NCBI RefSeq assembly: GCF_947172395.1
Contig: NC_069087.1
Span: 8,699,107-8,763,106, forward strand
Direction: 5' to 3'
DNA: 64,000 nt
Origin: Bicyclus anynana
Taxonomy: Eukaryota; Arthropoda; Insecta; Lepidoptera; Nymphalidae
Below the pieces are notes generated by a model. It was given only the letters and a program-made list of their open reading frames with translations. It was not told where the DNA came from and did no database searches. How positions within the stretch are numbered: position 1 is the stretch's first letter; every line of letters begins with the position of its first letter. Positions 56,397-64,000 of this stretch are shown here, piece after piece. The position numbers and the translations under genes are program-made.

Positions 56397-57504
56397 AATT
56401 TTACTGATTGCATTTTTGGCATCAGTATCGATCACTAATCACCCCCTGATAGTTATTTTGGAAATATATTTCATGTACAGAATTGACCTCTCTACAGATT
56501 TATTATAAGTATAGATAGATAAATAAATAAATAAATAAGTATGAAGTAAAAAAAAATACTTACTTCATCGTAAAAACAAATACAATCAACTCCAGAGACG
56601 ATCAAACAGAGGATCGTCGCACAACCCTGAACGCATACATCGATAACGTTCGGTACAACTCCAGGTAGAAGGTTGTTATATAAAATGGCTGCGGAGGTAC
56701 CCGCGGATAGCAGCCAATATATTGCCAGGTAGAGTATTGGTGCTGAGGAGCGTCTGGTCCAGAGCGAGATATGAAGAGCAGCAGACGCCAGCCAGGACAG
56801 AGGGGGCATGAGAGCTGACACCAGTCTCACCGTGTTCCCCGGACGGAGGGACGCCGCGGCCGCCCCGATACACCACGTCACTCCCAATATTAGACTCGCG
56901 ACTCCTCTGATATTTTGACCTCGCCATCGTACGCCGTTCCTAATTAACAATAAAAAAATAAAAAGACCGTTTGTTCCAGATGTTTTACCATAACTCATTG
57001 TAGAAATGTCATGAGTAATTCAACAAGTAGCTTTTAAATAATCTTCGTTTTTAGTATCTAAAAGCCAGCTCTCATCTTTTGAAACGTCAAGTTCGACTAT
57101 TTGTAGAGACTATCACCGGAGACTTACTGCTGAGCCATCAATAAACTCAACAGTTGCTCTTAATCATTCTTTGCAATATTTTAATCCATCAAACAGATGG
57201 TTTGTGATGGGATAAAGGTCGTTTGTGATTCATATCATCTGCAATTTCTTTTTATTTAGTTTTCTCTGGATAAAAGGGTATTGTAGTCAAAGTCGTAAAG
57301 ATACCTGAAAACTAGATATTTTCTGGTTTTACCTACCATTGCGACCGCGAGGATGAGCAGCTGAAGACCAAGGCAGCAGCGATGGCGGCGCAATAGAGAT
57401 TCAAAGAGTGTAGCGCCGCAGACAGCACGTGTGGTGGACACGCGCTCATACCCACACATGGCACCTCCATCGTTTACTCTCCTTTGGTCAACGCTGTAAA
57501 ACAT
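38594..57504 (-). CDS. Sur: ABCC-family full transporter, probably sulfonylurea receptor (SUR)
   Basis: ABC protein of the plasma membrane; SUR proteins regulate K-ATP channels by sensing nucleotides. Twenty-four exons on the minus strand (high to low): 57504-57305, 56939-56564, 54955-54719, 54626-54297, 54214-54011, 53542-53242, 53145-52964, 52871-52565, 52464-52359, 51658-51507, 50976-50732, 49939-49721, 48814-48666, 46819-46752, 46247-46123, 45311-45156, 44736-44515, 43565-43408, 42657-42462, 41645-41429, 40391-40267, 39921-39630, 39276-39074, 38740-38594; 1638 aa, all phases fit. Order: TMD0, linker, TMD1, NBD1, TMD2, NBD2. SUR is favoured over MRP by the N-terminal YSVDQ...VNDG wording, STSIWQ, LGISAIIG...PIQFYIG and LAADYWL. 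The 5' end is soft: ttttacag just after the ATG could be an acceptor for an upstream exon. ABCC membership is firm; SUR against MRP is likely but not proven. Confidence 0.85.
38765..39000. mobile_element. MITE-like segment in the last SUR intron
   Basis: ctgaagtaaaacttctta at the left is the same terminal wording as the MITE at 44030-44245. An internal pair gcgccatctatgaac / aacgccatctttt also occurs. The right end is not clear. The plus-strand 110-codon frame crossing it is not considered a gene. Confidence 0.4.
39410..39600 (+). repeat. Dispersed repeat X, copy 3, in SUR intron 22
   Basis: aataacacaagcggagaaca, tggtcacaagtcc, atggacccggcacccgca and ccatggaatgcc follow the order seen at 6480-6640. 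Confidence 0.55.
40595..41428. repeat. Tandem array of the SUR exon 20 end plus donor (96-bp unit, 8 extra copies)
   Basis: The exon 20 end (minus strand GACTACAGAGACGACT|gtacgtaagg, donor at 41428) recurs with the donor motif at plus positions 40636, 40750, 40846, 40942, 41038, 41134, 41230 and 41326; spacing is 96 bp, once 114 bp. Each unit also carries the upstream CTGCACCTGCAG part of exon 20 with the intervening codons deleted, then intron sequence (gagttgtgtgtgcctgtaac). 96 is a multiple of 3, so long frames on both strands (366 and 264 codons) are artefacts. In the SUR frame, reading past the true donor stops within a few codons. Confidence 0.9.
42160..42395 (+). repeat. Retroelement 3' tail (family A), well preserved, in SUR intron 19
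   Basis: Begins ctagcggacgcccgcgactt, contains ggaaccatggatttttccgg, and ends tttataatattagtgtgaag. Other copies: 1775-1965 (-), 8225-8425, 49145-49520 and the head only at 55580-55620. Confidence 0.7.
42950..43075 (+). repeat. Retroelement 3' tail (family B) in SUR intron 18
   Basis: aggaatacggggataatata, the tttcaaatcggttcag block and a tatagtataga end match 15235-15390 and 63595-63770. Confidence 0.55.
43680..43832 (-). repeat. tRNA-derived SINE (family S3), inverted, in SUR intron 17
   Basis: On the minus strand: agcctcaatagctcaacggt head, a gtttcgatcc B-box, and a tail near atattggtcatat. It pairs in inverse with the S3 copy at 44305-44455, both lying in the same intron. A further relative is at 48185-48310. 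Confidence 0.6.
43838..44245. mobile_element. Two small MITE-like elements side by side
   Basis: 43838-43965 has inverted ends gaagtgataactt / aagttatcacttc. 44030-44245 has inverted ends ctgaagtaaaacttctt / aagaagttttactg. Both lie between the two S3 SINEs. The second shares its terminus with 38765. Confidence 0.55.
44305..44455 (+). repeat. tRNA-derived SINE (family S3) just downstream of SUR exon 17
   Basis: agttcagtggtaaaagcgcc head, a ggtttgagccccgccc B-box, and an end gggaatattgttctttaa. It lies about 60 bp from the exon 17 donor on the intron side. Confidence 0.6.
45400..45680 (+). mobile_element. LINE fragment plus retroelement tail in SUR intron 15
   Basis: 45410-45490 reads as part of a non-LTR retrotransposon ORF (ERAK...CVIESEIRR wording, parallel to RDRIRNEEIRRR at 53585-53950). 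About 45530-45680 carries a degraded tail (tctgcgggttttgtgaaa, gacgaagtcgcggtcgtcta). Confidence 0.45.
46820..48665 (-). other. SUR intron 13 with an inverted-repeat element
   Basis: A 1.8-kb intron. 47106-47190 forms an imperfect hairpin (aaatgtatgggaatgac with gtcattaccatacatttt). 47200-47220 carries the lepidopteran dispersed motif aaaaaggaggagg also seen at 57722. A degraded S3 SINE is at about 48185-48310. No extra exon was found. Confidence 0.5.
49145..49520 (+). repeat. Two consecutive family A retroelement tails in SUR intron 12
   Basis: The ccatggatttttc.gggata / agtagcctatgtgttaatcc blocks occur twice (about 49205 and 49365), the second ending tttataatattagtagga. This suggests one insertion adjacent to another. 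Confidence 0.65.
50030..50175 (+). repeat. Retroelement 3' tail (family B) in SUR intron 11
   Basis: ttcccgtaagaatgcgggga, cgataaatgggctatc and agtagttcctgaga match the other family B copies. It is followed by a short SINE-derived stretch (gttaaaataggctgatagtg). Confidence 0.6.
51695..52030 (+). repeat. tRNA-derived SINE (family S1), near complete, in SUR intron 9
   Basis: Head tagcccagtggatatgacct, a B-box region ggttccggcgggaatccgg (disturbed by a small insertion), the cacgaggaaacctgcatacc body, and an end atgggttgataatgatga. It is the fullest S1 copy in the window. Confidence 0.7.
52964..54955 (-). other. Sur: SUR exons 3-7: linker (L0) and first transmembrane domain (TMD1)
   Basis: Exons 54955-54719, 54626-54297, 54214-54011, 53542-53242 and 53145-52964. 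Landmarks: FFSKITFFWLNRLLYKGY (entry to TMD1), STSIWQ, LLKLFGDLIS, GLLINLISQDTYNV, LGISAIIG, PIQFYIGKRIS, GMNVIKLYVWED. The exon 3 donor (AAG|gttatt) is weak but the phases require it. Confidence 0.88.
53585..53950 (-). mobile_element. 5'-truncated non-LTR retrotransposon (LINE) with (CAT)n tail, in SUR intron 5
   Basis: On the minus strand it encodes RDRIRNEEIRRRTKV, AKLKRQWAGHIVRR and similar wording typical of the C-terminal part of lepidopteran LINE ORF2 proteins. It ends with (atg)n, read as (cat)n on plus at 53585-53635. The frame is broken. The 197-codon frame here fuses LINE and SUR exon 6 and is not real. Confidence 0.75.
54956..56563 (-). other. SUR intron 2
   Basis: A 1.6-kb intron. 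It holds a family A tail head (about 55580-55620), an irregular cccta-rich tract (55620-55750), and a (cagacaga)n microsatellite (56350-56394) that keeps minus-strand frames open with a CLSV repeat. No exon was found. Confidence 0.55.
56564..57504 (-). other. Sur: SUR exons 1-2: N-terminal TMD0
   Basis: Exon 1 (57504-57305) joins exon 2 (56939-56564) in phase 2, giving ...KYLVFR-NGVRWRGQNIRG. Exon 2 contains several hydrophobic segments (VASLILGVTWCIGAAAAS, LMPPLSWLASAALHISL, ILYLAIYWLLSAG, CATILCLIVSGVDCI), fitting the five-helix TMD0 of SUR and long MRPs. The N-terminal YSVDQRRVNDG resembles the vertebrate SUR start. Confidence 0.75.
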
Positions 57505-57509
57505 GAAAC

Positions 57510-60220
57510 GTTAGACATACCTGGATATTATGATAACAACACACACAGCGATGAAATATGAACGAAAACAGGACTGCTAAAACAACAAATAAGTTATATC
57601 TAGGAAGTACAGACCTAGGACACTTTTTGCTCAGGTTCAAAATGTCAATGGTTTTAGATTGAGTTTATCTCATTAACAACTCTTTTTTATACGTTTTAGG
57701 TTGTATATTTAACCGACTTTAAAAAGGAGGAGGCTTTCCCATTCGATCTTATATACATTTTATAATGCGCGTTCGCAAATAATTTCGTCGTTTATGAACC
57801 GATTTTCATGATAGGTACTTATGTTAGAACGGATATATTCTGAGGGTGATCCCAGGTGATCAAAACAAAAATTCGAGGGAAATTTTCGAAAATTGTAGGA
57901 GCGATTAATGCGTAAGAATTAATTTATCCATTAAATATTTTGTACTTAGATATAATATAAAACAAATGTAAGAAGTCGGTATGAGTTTCTTGTGATTAAA
58001 TTACCTAAATATAGGTTAGGTAATTTAATCACAAAACGGACACGGACGAAGCTGCAAAGTTTACAACACCGACGTAACGTAGCCTGTCTTTGGGTCTTTT
58101 ACCCTACCTATTTATATTACTTGGAGAGTGTGCACAGAAACTTTACAATCTAGTTCCTCCATCTCCATTCTAGCATAAAACAGCGAGATGCCGGCGCCGC
58201 TGCTGTGAACAATGGCATCCATTTGTTGTCGATATTCAATCGAACCGCACGAAACATTTTGCATTAACGTTTCTAATAAGAACTGCTAAGATGTAGAATG
58301 CTCTTCCGGCGTCTGAGTTTCCTGACGCGTATAGGTAATTCGAGCACCTTCAAGGTAAACTTCAAGGCTAGGGCTAGGTAAGCGCTTTTCATCTACGACC
58401 TCATAATTGCTTTCCATTAGGCATGATAGTAGTCAAGCGCAAGCCCATAAAACATAACAATATAAAATAGTTTACAAAACTAAAAAACATGCTAGTCATG
58501 TATTGTCATCAGAAATCAGAGCGTGTGCAAAATTTCATCCTAATCGAAGACCGGGAAGTGGGTCAAATTAAGATTCCATGATTTTCTTACTTACATAGTT
58601 ACAAGTGTTGTATGTATGTTTTACAATTGTTGTGTGTATGTTTTACAATTAGGTTAGTTACAATTAAGTTAATTTACAGTTAGGTTCTGTAAATTGTTTT
58701 ACAATGAGCCTACCTATCTATTCCTCCGTAGTGTGTTTTCACGTATACTATGTAGGTATTTTAGTTTTAATATAATCTTTACGTAAAATATTTTATCCTG
58801 TTGAACAGGAAACGAGCGCTCGTAAAATAAACAGGATATACCTATAGCAGGTAGTTATATGTGTACAAACTAATAACCATTTCGTTATTGATAAATTTCC
58901 AACTATGGTTGTATTTTATGGTTCGTTAATCGTTAATCACAATGATTAAAATCATTGATTAGTCATCAACAAACTCTCACAGCATCTCTAAATGAATCGA
59001 AAACAAAAATTCTTTTCTGAGTCACGTAAACGTATCTGGGTTATTCCCAACATACTGAAATGAATTAATGAACCGTTGAGCTATAGAGGTTTGTTGTGAA
59101 TAGAATTGTGTTATTCAATTGGTAAAATTTAGGTTCACATCTCAGGGAATGTCGGCTAGTTTGTACACAAATAATGCATTAGTGCTTATAATAGTTAAAA
59201 CCTTGTGCACTTGCATAAATGTACTGCCTGTCCTGTGGACTCAATACTGAAGAAGGCCCTACCCTAGTTAATAACTTTAAGAACGCCACAGGCTTCATAT
59301 ACCCCTTTCCTAAAAATTTAAAAAGGCCTTTTAAAATGGGCTGGTTATGATGAATAACTCGAATTACAGCTCTAAGACTTCCCAAATAAAATCATGAAAA
59401 TATAAGCTCATTGCAAACAATGATACACATTCTAAGAAGGCTAAGGATGATCTGATAAGATGCAGATATGAGATATGTATGCTGGTATGTGAGAAGCGAA
59501 TGAAAGATTGATGTGTATCAAGGCAACATCCACACAACATCCTGTGCGCTGAACAATACGCCGATTCTTAACTACATAGTACTTACGTCATAACATAACA
59601 CCCGCAATTATGTATACATTTTGGTACTACAACATAATACCTACCTACTACCTAGTTACCTACACTCAATGATTTTATACTATAAATACCGCACTAGCGC
59701 GTCGAAACTGAGGCGAACAAAATCACCCATCATCATCATTCAGCTCACTGTTGCGTACGAGTCTCCTCTCAAAATGAGAGGGGTTAGGAGTCATTTATTA
59801 TATTTTTTTAGGAATTTCCTGTACCTTTATATTATAAAAGAGGTGAAGTTTGTGAGGTTGAAAAGGGTAATCTCTGGATCTATTGAACCGATTTAGAATA
59901 TGGTATATTTTATCCCCGTATTCCTACGAGAACAAAACTTTCGCGGCTGAAACCGCAGAGAGTCTGCTAGTCAAGAATACTGGTACGTACCTATGTACCT
60001 ATTACCTACATATATTTTTCCTAGTATGAATATTGAGTCATACCTCGCTTGATAGAAATGGAATACTTAATTAAAAGAACTCGTGGATAGGTACCAGGAA
60101 ATAAAACGATTCCATGATTTTTACAAAATTAGAAATTTCATTTAAAAATCTCCGACATTCATGAATTCAGTTAAAATAACGACTTTTAAGTTAGAATTCT
60201 TTCCCCTTTTTTATTTATCT
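57510..60220. other. Non-coding region upstream of SUR
   Basis: No exon is supported. 57714-57850 carries the dispersed motif ttaaccgactttaaaaagga + ggaggc. 57990-58034 is a palindrome (ttgtgattaaattacc with ggtaatttaatcacaa). A SINE tail scrap (aatgggctggttatgatga) is at about 59336. The SUR promoter may lie here or further right if an upstream exon exists. Confidence 0.45.
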
Positions 60221-60224
60221 TTTT

Positions 60225-60605
60225 ATTGAGAAATAATACAATAAGAAACCTAAGCTAACTTATCCTATTAACTATAAAAGTCACGCCCACATGGAATTGT
60301 GGCAAGAATACTGGCTGCATTTCTGTCTTGGACAGGCAGGCTGATCCTTTGCGCAAAAAATGAGCCAGCCCGCCAGCCCTTCAGTCGCTAGTCGGGCCAA
60401 CTAGCCGCGGTGAAATGATTCTGAGATATTTTTTGGCACTGCGACTCCATGGCCCAAGAACAAATATATAACTCTCAGACAGAGAGGCATACTTGAGCCA
60501 TTTACCGGTTTCAGCTGTTTCTGCTGCGGCTCCCGGTCTTGATTCTGTCTCCCTGACATGACACGGTGCTAATGTGCCAACGCATCTCACTGTGTCAATC
60601 CATCA
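60225..60605 (-). mobile_element. LINE 3'-terminal ORF fragment
   Basis: The minus-strand frame reads YIFVLGPWSRSAKKYLRII and contains cgcaaaggatcagcctgcct and a terminal AATAAA-like end near 60225. This wording belongs to the C-terminus of a lepidopteran reverse-transcriptase ORF. A second, shorter copy lies at 60840-61005 with the same orientation. Confidence 0.55.
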
Positions 60606-61210
60606 GGTCTCGTTCCATCATTTTATTTTTCCCGATTTATTTTTCCCTTGCTATTACTTAACGATGGTTTGACCAATTGCCATACTATATGTTTTCTAAT
60701 ACTCTTTCATTTGAAACTCAGTCGGTTAGAGAGCGAAAGCCTAAGATATCCTGACATAGGGATGCACTGCATTTTATGAAAGTTGAAAGTTCTCTAGCGC
60801 GTCCTATCTTACGTTATTACGCTAGTCAATTAAGGAGTTTAGACTAGACCGTGGTGGCTTTGGACAGCCAGGCTGCTTCTATTCGCAAAAAATGAGCATT
60901 CTATCACCAGTCGAGACAACCAGCCGCGGTAAATGATTCGGAGAATTTTATTTTCACTACGACTTCATAGCCCAAGGGTCTCCACGGCAAAAGGAACAAA
61001 TATCTGTGGTAGCTTTGGTTGGTAGCAAGTTTCAAGCATCTGGACTCTTGAAACCACAATTGTCTGAGTATAAAACCGTAATTATTCGATATATTCTACG
61101 GGATATTATAAGGAATCATGACTTCTCTAGTCGCCATATCCTTAGCTTGACAATCCACTTCAAAATATTTAACGGTGTTTTCCGAAAGGTTGCTGCGAAG
61201 ATAAGTGATT

Positions 61211-61313
61211 GGCAACTAGGGACATCATTTTTCATAATAACGAAGAAAATATCAAAATTATTTGCTTTATATTTTCTTCGGCATAATATGAAAAAAAAAT
61301 ATCCCTAGTTGCC
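61211..61313. mobile_element. Foldback element with arms of about 45 bp
   Basis: ggcaactagggacatcattt plus ttcataataacgaagaaaat at the left pairs in inverse with attttcttcggcataatatg and atatccctagttgcc at the right, with a short loop. Confidence 0.65.
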
Positions 61314-62269
61314 AGACTATTGGTCGGTTGAAGGTCTGGACTATTGAAGCTACAGTGCCAAAGACATACAGAGGATAAACTTTTATCATCGTTTATTGGG
61401 CCAAGTTTAGAAAACATTCATGTTGGTGTTTTAACTTTTTTTAGTTTTACGCGATTTTGTGTTTAGCAACTTTGCAATGTTTTTGTTCAAGTCGAAAGAA
61501 AGCATAGGTCCTAACTGTAGTATTATAAGCATAGGTCCTAATCGTAATATATTATGATATTACCTATTTGAAAATATTTATAGTGGTTAATTATTATACA
61601 GTGGCGTGCACAAAGTTTTCAACTAGCGTTAGGACTTAGGGCACTATATTATGTGCATACAACATTACAGGTCTGTTAGGAGTAGGTAGCATGCACTTCA
61701 TAGATTTTACTTTGCCTACCCAAAGTAGGAAAGAATATCTATAAATCTATATAAGTGCATGCCGTTGGTTTTAATGTGGTTTGATCTACGTTTACTAAAT
61801 TAACATAAATGTTCAGTCTCATGGTGGAGTTAAATTATTAAATCAATAAAATCTACGTACCTCGTATTTGTTCTATCAATACTCATATATGTTTAATAAT
61901 TGGAAAACGTACATACGTATAACGTTTATGGAGACAAACCAAGGGCCTACCCACAAACGCGGACCCCGTAACACAAGTGCCATCAACCGTAACTATTTGA
62001 TTGTTAAACATAATAAAACTACGTACTCGTAATAAAATGTTTAAATCTATAAAAATCACCTTTAACTATAAGTAGTCGCGATCACCCACGATCACCAAAA
62101 AATAATAAAAACATCCGAATGTTCGCTTATTAATTCCAAAGACACTTCGCATTTAAGACCGCACGTTCACCGTTGTATACATTATAATAATTTAAAGTAT
62201 TGTCCATTGTCTTCGTAATGGTTTTGTCGGGTGGAAGAATAGTTACGAGGGACTTATATTAATGTTTTA

Positions 62270-62570
62270 TATTAGTGTGATAAATTGGCCGTGTCGGAAA
62301 AATCGTTGTGGCGCGACATACGCGACGCGAGCTCACACACTCGTGAACAACTGAATAGCACAGCAGAAATCAGAATACTGGCGAGTTGGCGACTGGCGCC
62401 CAGCCGATTGGATGTACTCCAAATCGAGTTGGAACCTTGTGATTCGCGGCTGTCGCACACTAGTCTCGTTCCTCGGCAGACCATGACTGGACCATGCATA
62501 GTAATATGCAATCTGCAGTCACCACAAGTCCTCACCATTAGCATATTCGCTTTTAGTTGAACGAGAATTG
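62270..62570. other. GC-richer patch, possible SUR 5' exon or promoter; unproven
   Basis: Overlapping frames of about 90 codons run on both strands through this patch, which is less AT-rich than its surroundings. On the minus strand there is a donor-like AATG|gtgagg near 62534 and an initiator-like ttcagttgt near 62355. No known protein is recognised and the phases do not fit SUR exon 1 directly. It is listed only because it stands out in composition. Confidence 0.2.
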
Positions 62571-63049
62571 TTACTTACATTATTTTGACGCGTTGCATTA
62601 CTACCGGCTTACCAGCACAAACGCGAGGTGCGAGGTCGACCTGCAACCTACATTTTGCTTATCGTGTTCAACATGCCCTGCTTTCTTAAACAAATGCGGG
62701 TTTCTACATTGCACGAGAAATTATTATCTACTCATAACAAGATTATTTTCTTGCTTCGTAAATAGTGATGTTTATGCGAAAACAATAACTGTTTTGAATA
62801 ATTTAACACCCCCATCACTCATCATAGAGAACTATCTAAGTATTAGAAGTTACGAGTAAGTGTAAAAAATAGTTCTTCATTGTTTTACTAGCTAATTACT
62901 TTAAACGATACTTTAATATGTTTATTTATTTATTTTATTTATTTATTATTTAACAAAAAACACATTTAAATTAAGCCTAACCATAGTGCAAAAATGTACT
63001 TATAGATATTGTGGTACTTACGTTCATCAACCCATATTCCGCTCTCTGC

Positions 63050-63330
63050 TGAGCTCGAGTCTCCTCTCAGAATGACAAGTGTTAGGCCGATAGTCCACCA
63101 CGCTGGCCCAATTGGCAGACTTCACACACGCACACGCAGAGAATGAAGAAAATTCTCTGATAAGCAGGTTTCCTCACGATGTTTTCTTTCACCGTTAGAG
63201 ACACGTGATATTTAATTTCATAAAATGCACACACAACTGAAAAGTTGGAGGTGGGCCGAATCCGAACCCACACCCTCCGGAATTGGAGGCAGTGGTCATA
63301 TTCACTGGACTATCACGGCTATCCTTGTGC
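63050..63330 (-). repeat. tRNA-derived SINE (family S1), inverted
   Basis: gctgagctcgagtctcctct, ggtttcctcacgatgtttt, ccgaacccacaccctccgga and ggtcatattcactgg follow the reverse order of the S1 copy at 51695-52030. Confidence 0.7.
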
Positions 63331-63408
63331 TACTTAAAATGTAAAGTATATTGAAGAAATTTATTATTTATTAAGACTTCAATATGCTTTACATTTTAAG
63401 TAGCACAT
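63325..63408. repeat. Palindrome with arms of about 33 bp
   Basis: tgtgctacttaaaatgtaaa at the left is mirrored by tttacattttaagtagcaca at the right around an AT-rich loop (gaagaaatttattatttatt). It directly adjoins the SINE. Confidence 0.65.
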
Positions 63409-63594
63409 GATCTAGAAAAATATATACGTAAAAATTTCGTAACCAATGAGAATCGAACTTATATCTCTGAAAACTGAAGTAGAAGCGCCGTTCTATTGGG
63501 CCGCGGTCCCATTATTGTTCAGTGTGGGTAATACTGTCAAATAGAAATCTATACAAATAAATAAAAGTGTCAGTTTGTAATTATAAATTACTAG

Positions 63595-63775
63595 TAGACC
63601 GCGGTTTCACTCGCCTGGTTCCCGTTCCCGTAGGAATACGGGGATAAAATATAGCCTTCCTCGATAAATGGGAATACTGAAAGGATTTTCAAATTACCAG
63701 TAGTTCCTGAGATTAGCGCGTTCAATTTAAACCAAACAAACTCTTCAGCTTTATAATATTAGTAAAGATTAAAAA
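63595..63775 (+). repeat. Retroelement 3' tail (family B)
   Basis: ctagtagaccgcggtttcac head, gtaggaatacggggataaaa, cgataaatgggaatac, and an end ctttataatattagtaaag. It is the most complete family B copy. Confidence 0.65.
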
Positions 63776-64000
63776 AGCCTTGATAAAAATAAAAACAAAT
63801 GTATTTGTAAATTCCAAATATTTATTGCGATCTAAGTTAACAATCATTTTATTAATTAGATCTAATTCTATGCATAAATATATTACAGTGTTTATACTCG
63901 TATGTACAGACTTCGTCTTTACATTACAAAATGTAGGTACAATTTGGCATCATATTATGTAGTCAAGTGTTCTTATAAAAAGTTCCATCACAGTATTGAT

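Overview
This is AT-rich insect nuclear DNA, most likely from a moth or butterfly (Lepidoptera). The genes are intron-rich, the proteins match insect families closely, and the introns are full of tRNA-headed SINEs, retroelement 3' tails, foldback elements and MITEs of lepidopteran type. No prokaryotic, viral or organellar segment was seen.

Layout. 1-3180: repeat-rich DNA, probably the first intron of a minus-strand gene whose first coding exon is at 3185-3275. 3818-5196: a large foldback element. 5555-13772 (+): ribosomal protein S6 kinase (S6K), 9 coding exons, 448 aa. 14430-17280: intergenic DNA with a 243-bp tandem duplication and two inverted-repeat elements. 17284-18963 (-): RPA-interacting protein (RPAIN), 3 exons, 210 aa. 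19683-35813 (+): Mondo/ChREBP-type bHLH-leucine zipper glucose sensor, 17 exons, 983 aa, head-to-head with RPAIN. 38594-57504 (-): full-length ABCC transporter, best matched to the sulfonylurea receptor SUR, 24 exons, 1638 aa. 57510-64000: no gene found, only repeats. In all four complete models I checked every exon phase by hand and each total is a multiple of three.

Function. S6K is the TORC1 effector, Mondo is the sugar-responsive transcription factor, and SUR is the nucleotide-sensing subunit of K-ATP channels. So three nutrient or energy sensors sit within about 52 kb; whether that is meaningful or chance cannot be told from one window.

Most unusual content. Two genes carry tandem arrays built from their own exon plus its 5' splice site. 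In Mondo, the exon encoding the DNA-binding basic region and helix 1 is followed by five extra 178-bp copies, two of which have lost the E-box-reading glutamate. In SUR, the 3' end of exon 20 with its GTACGT donor is repeated eight more times as a 96-bp unit inside the intron. A third array, a 38-bp minisatellite, lies in the same Mondo intron as the bHLH array.
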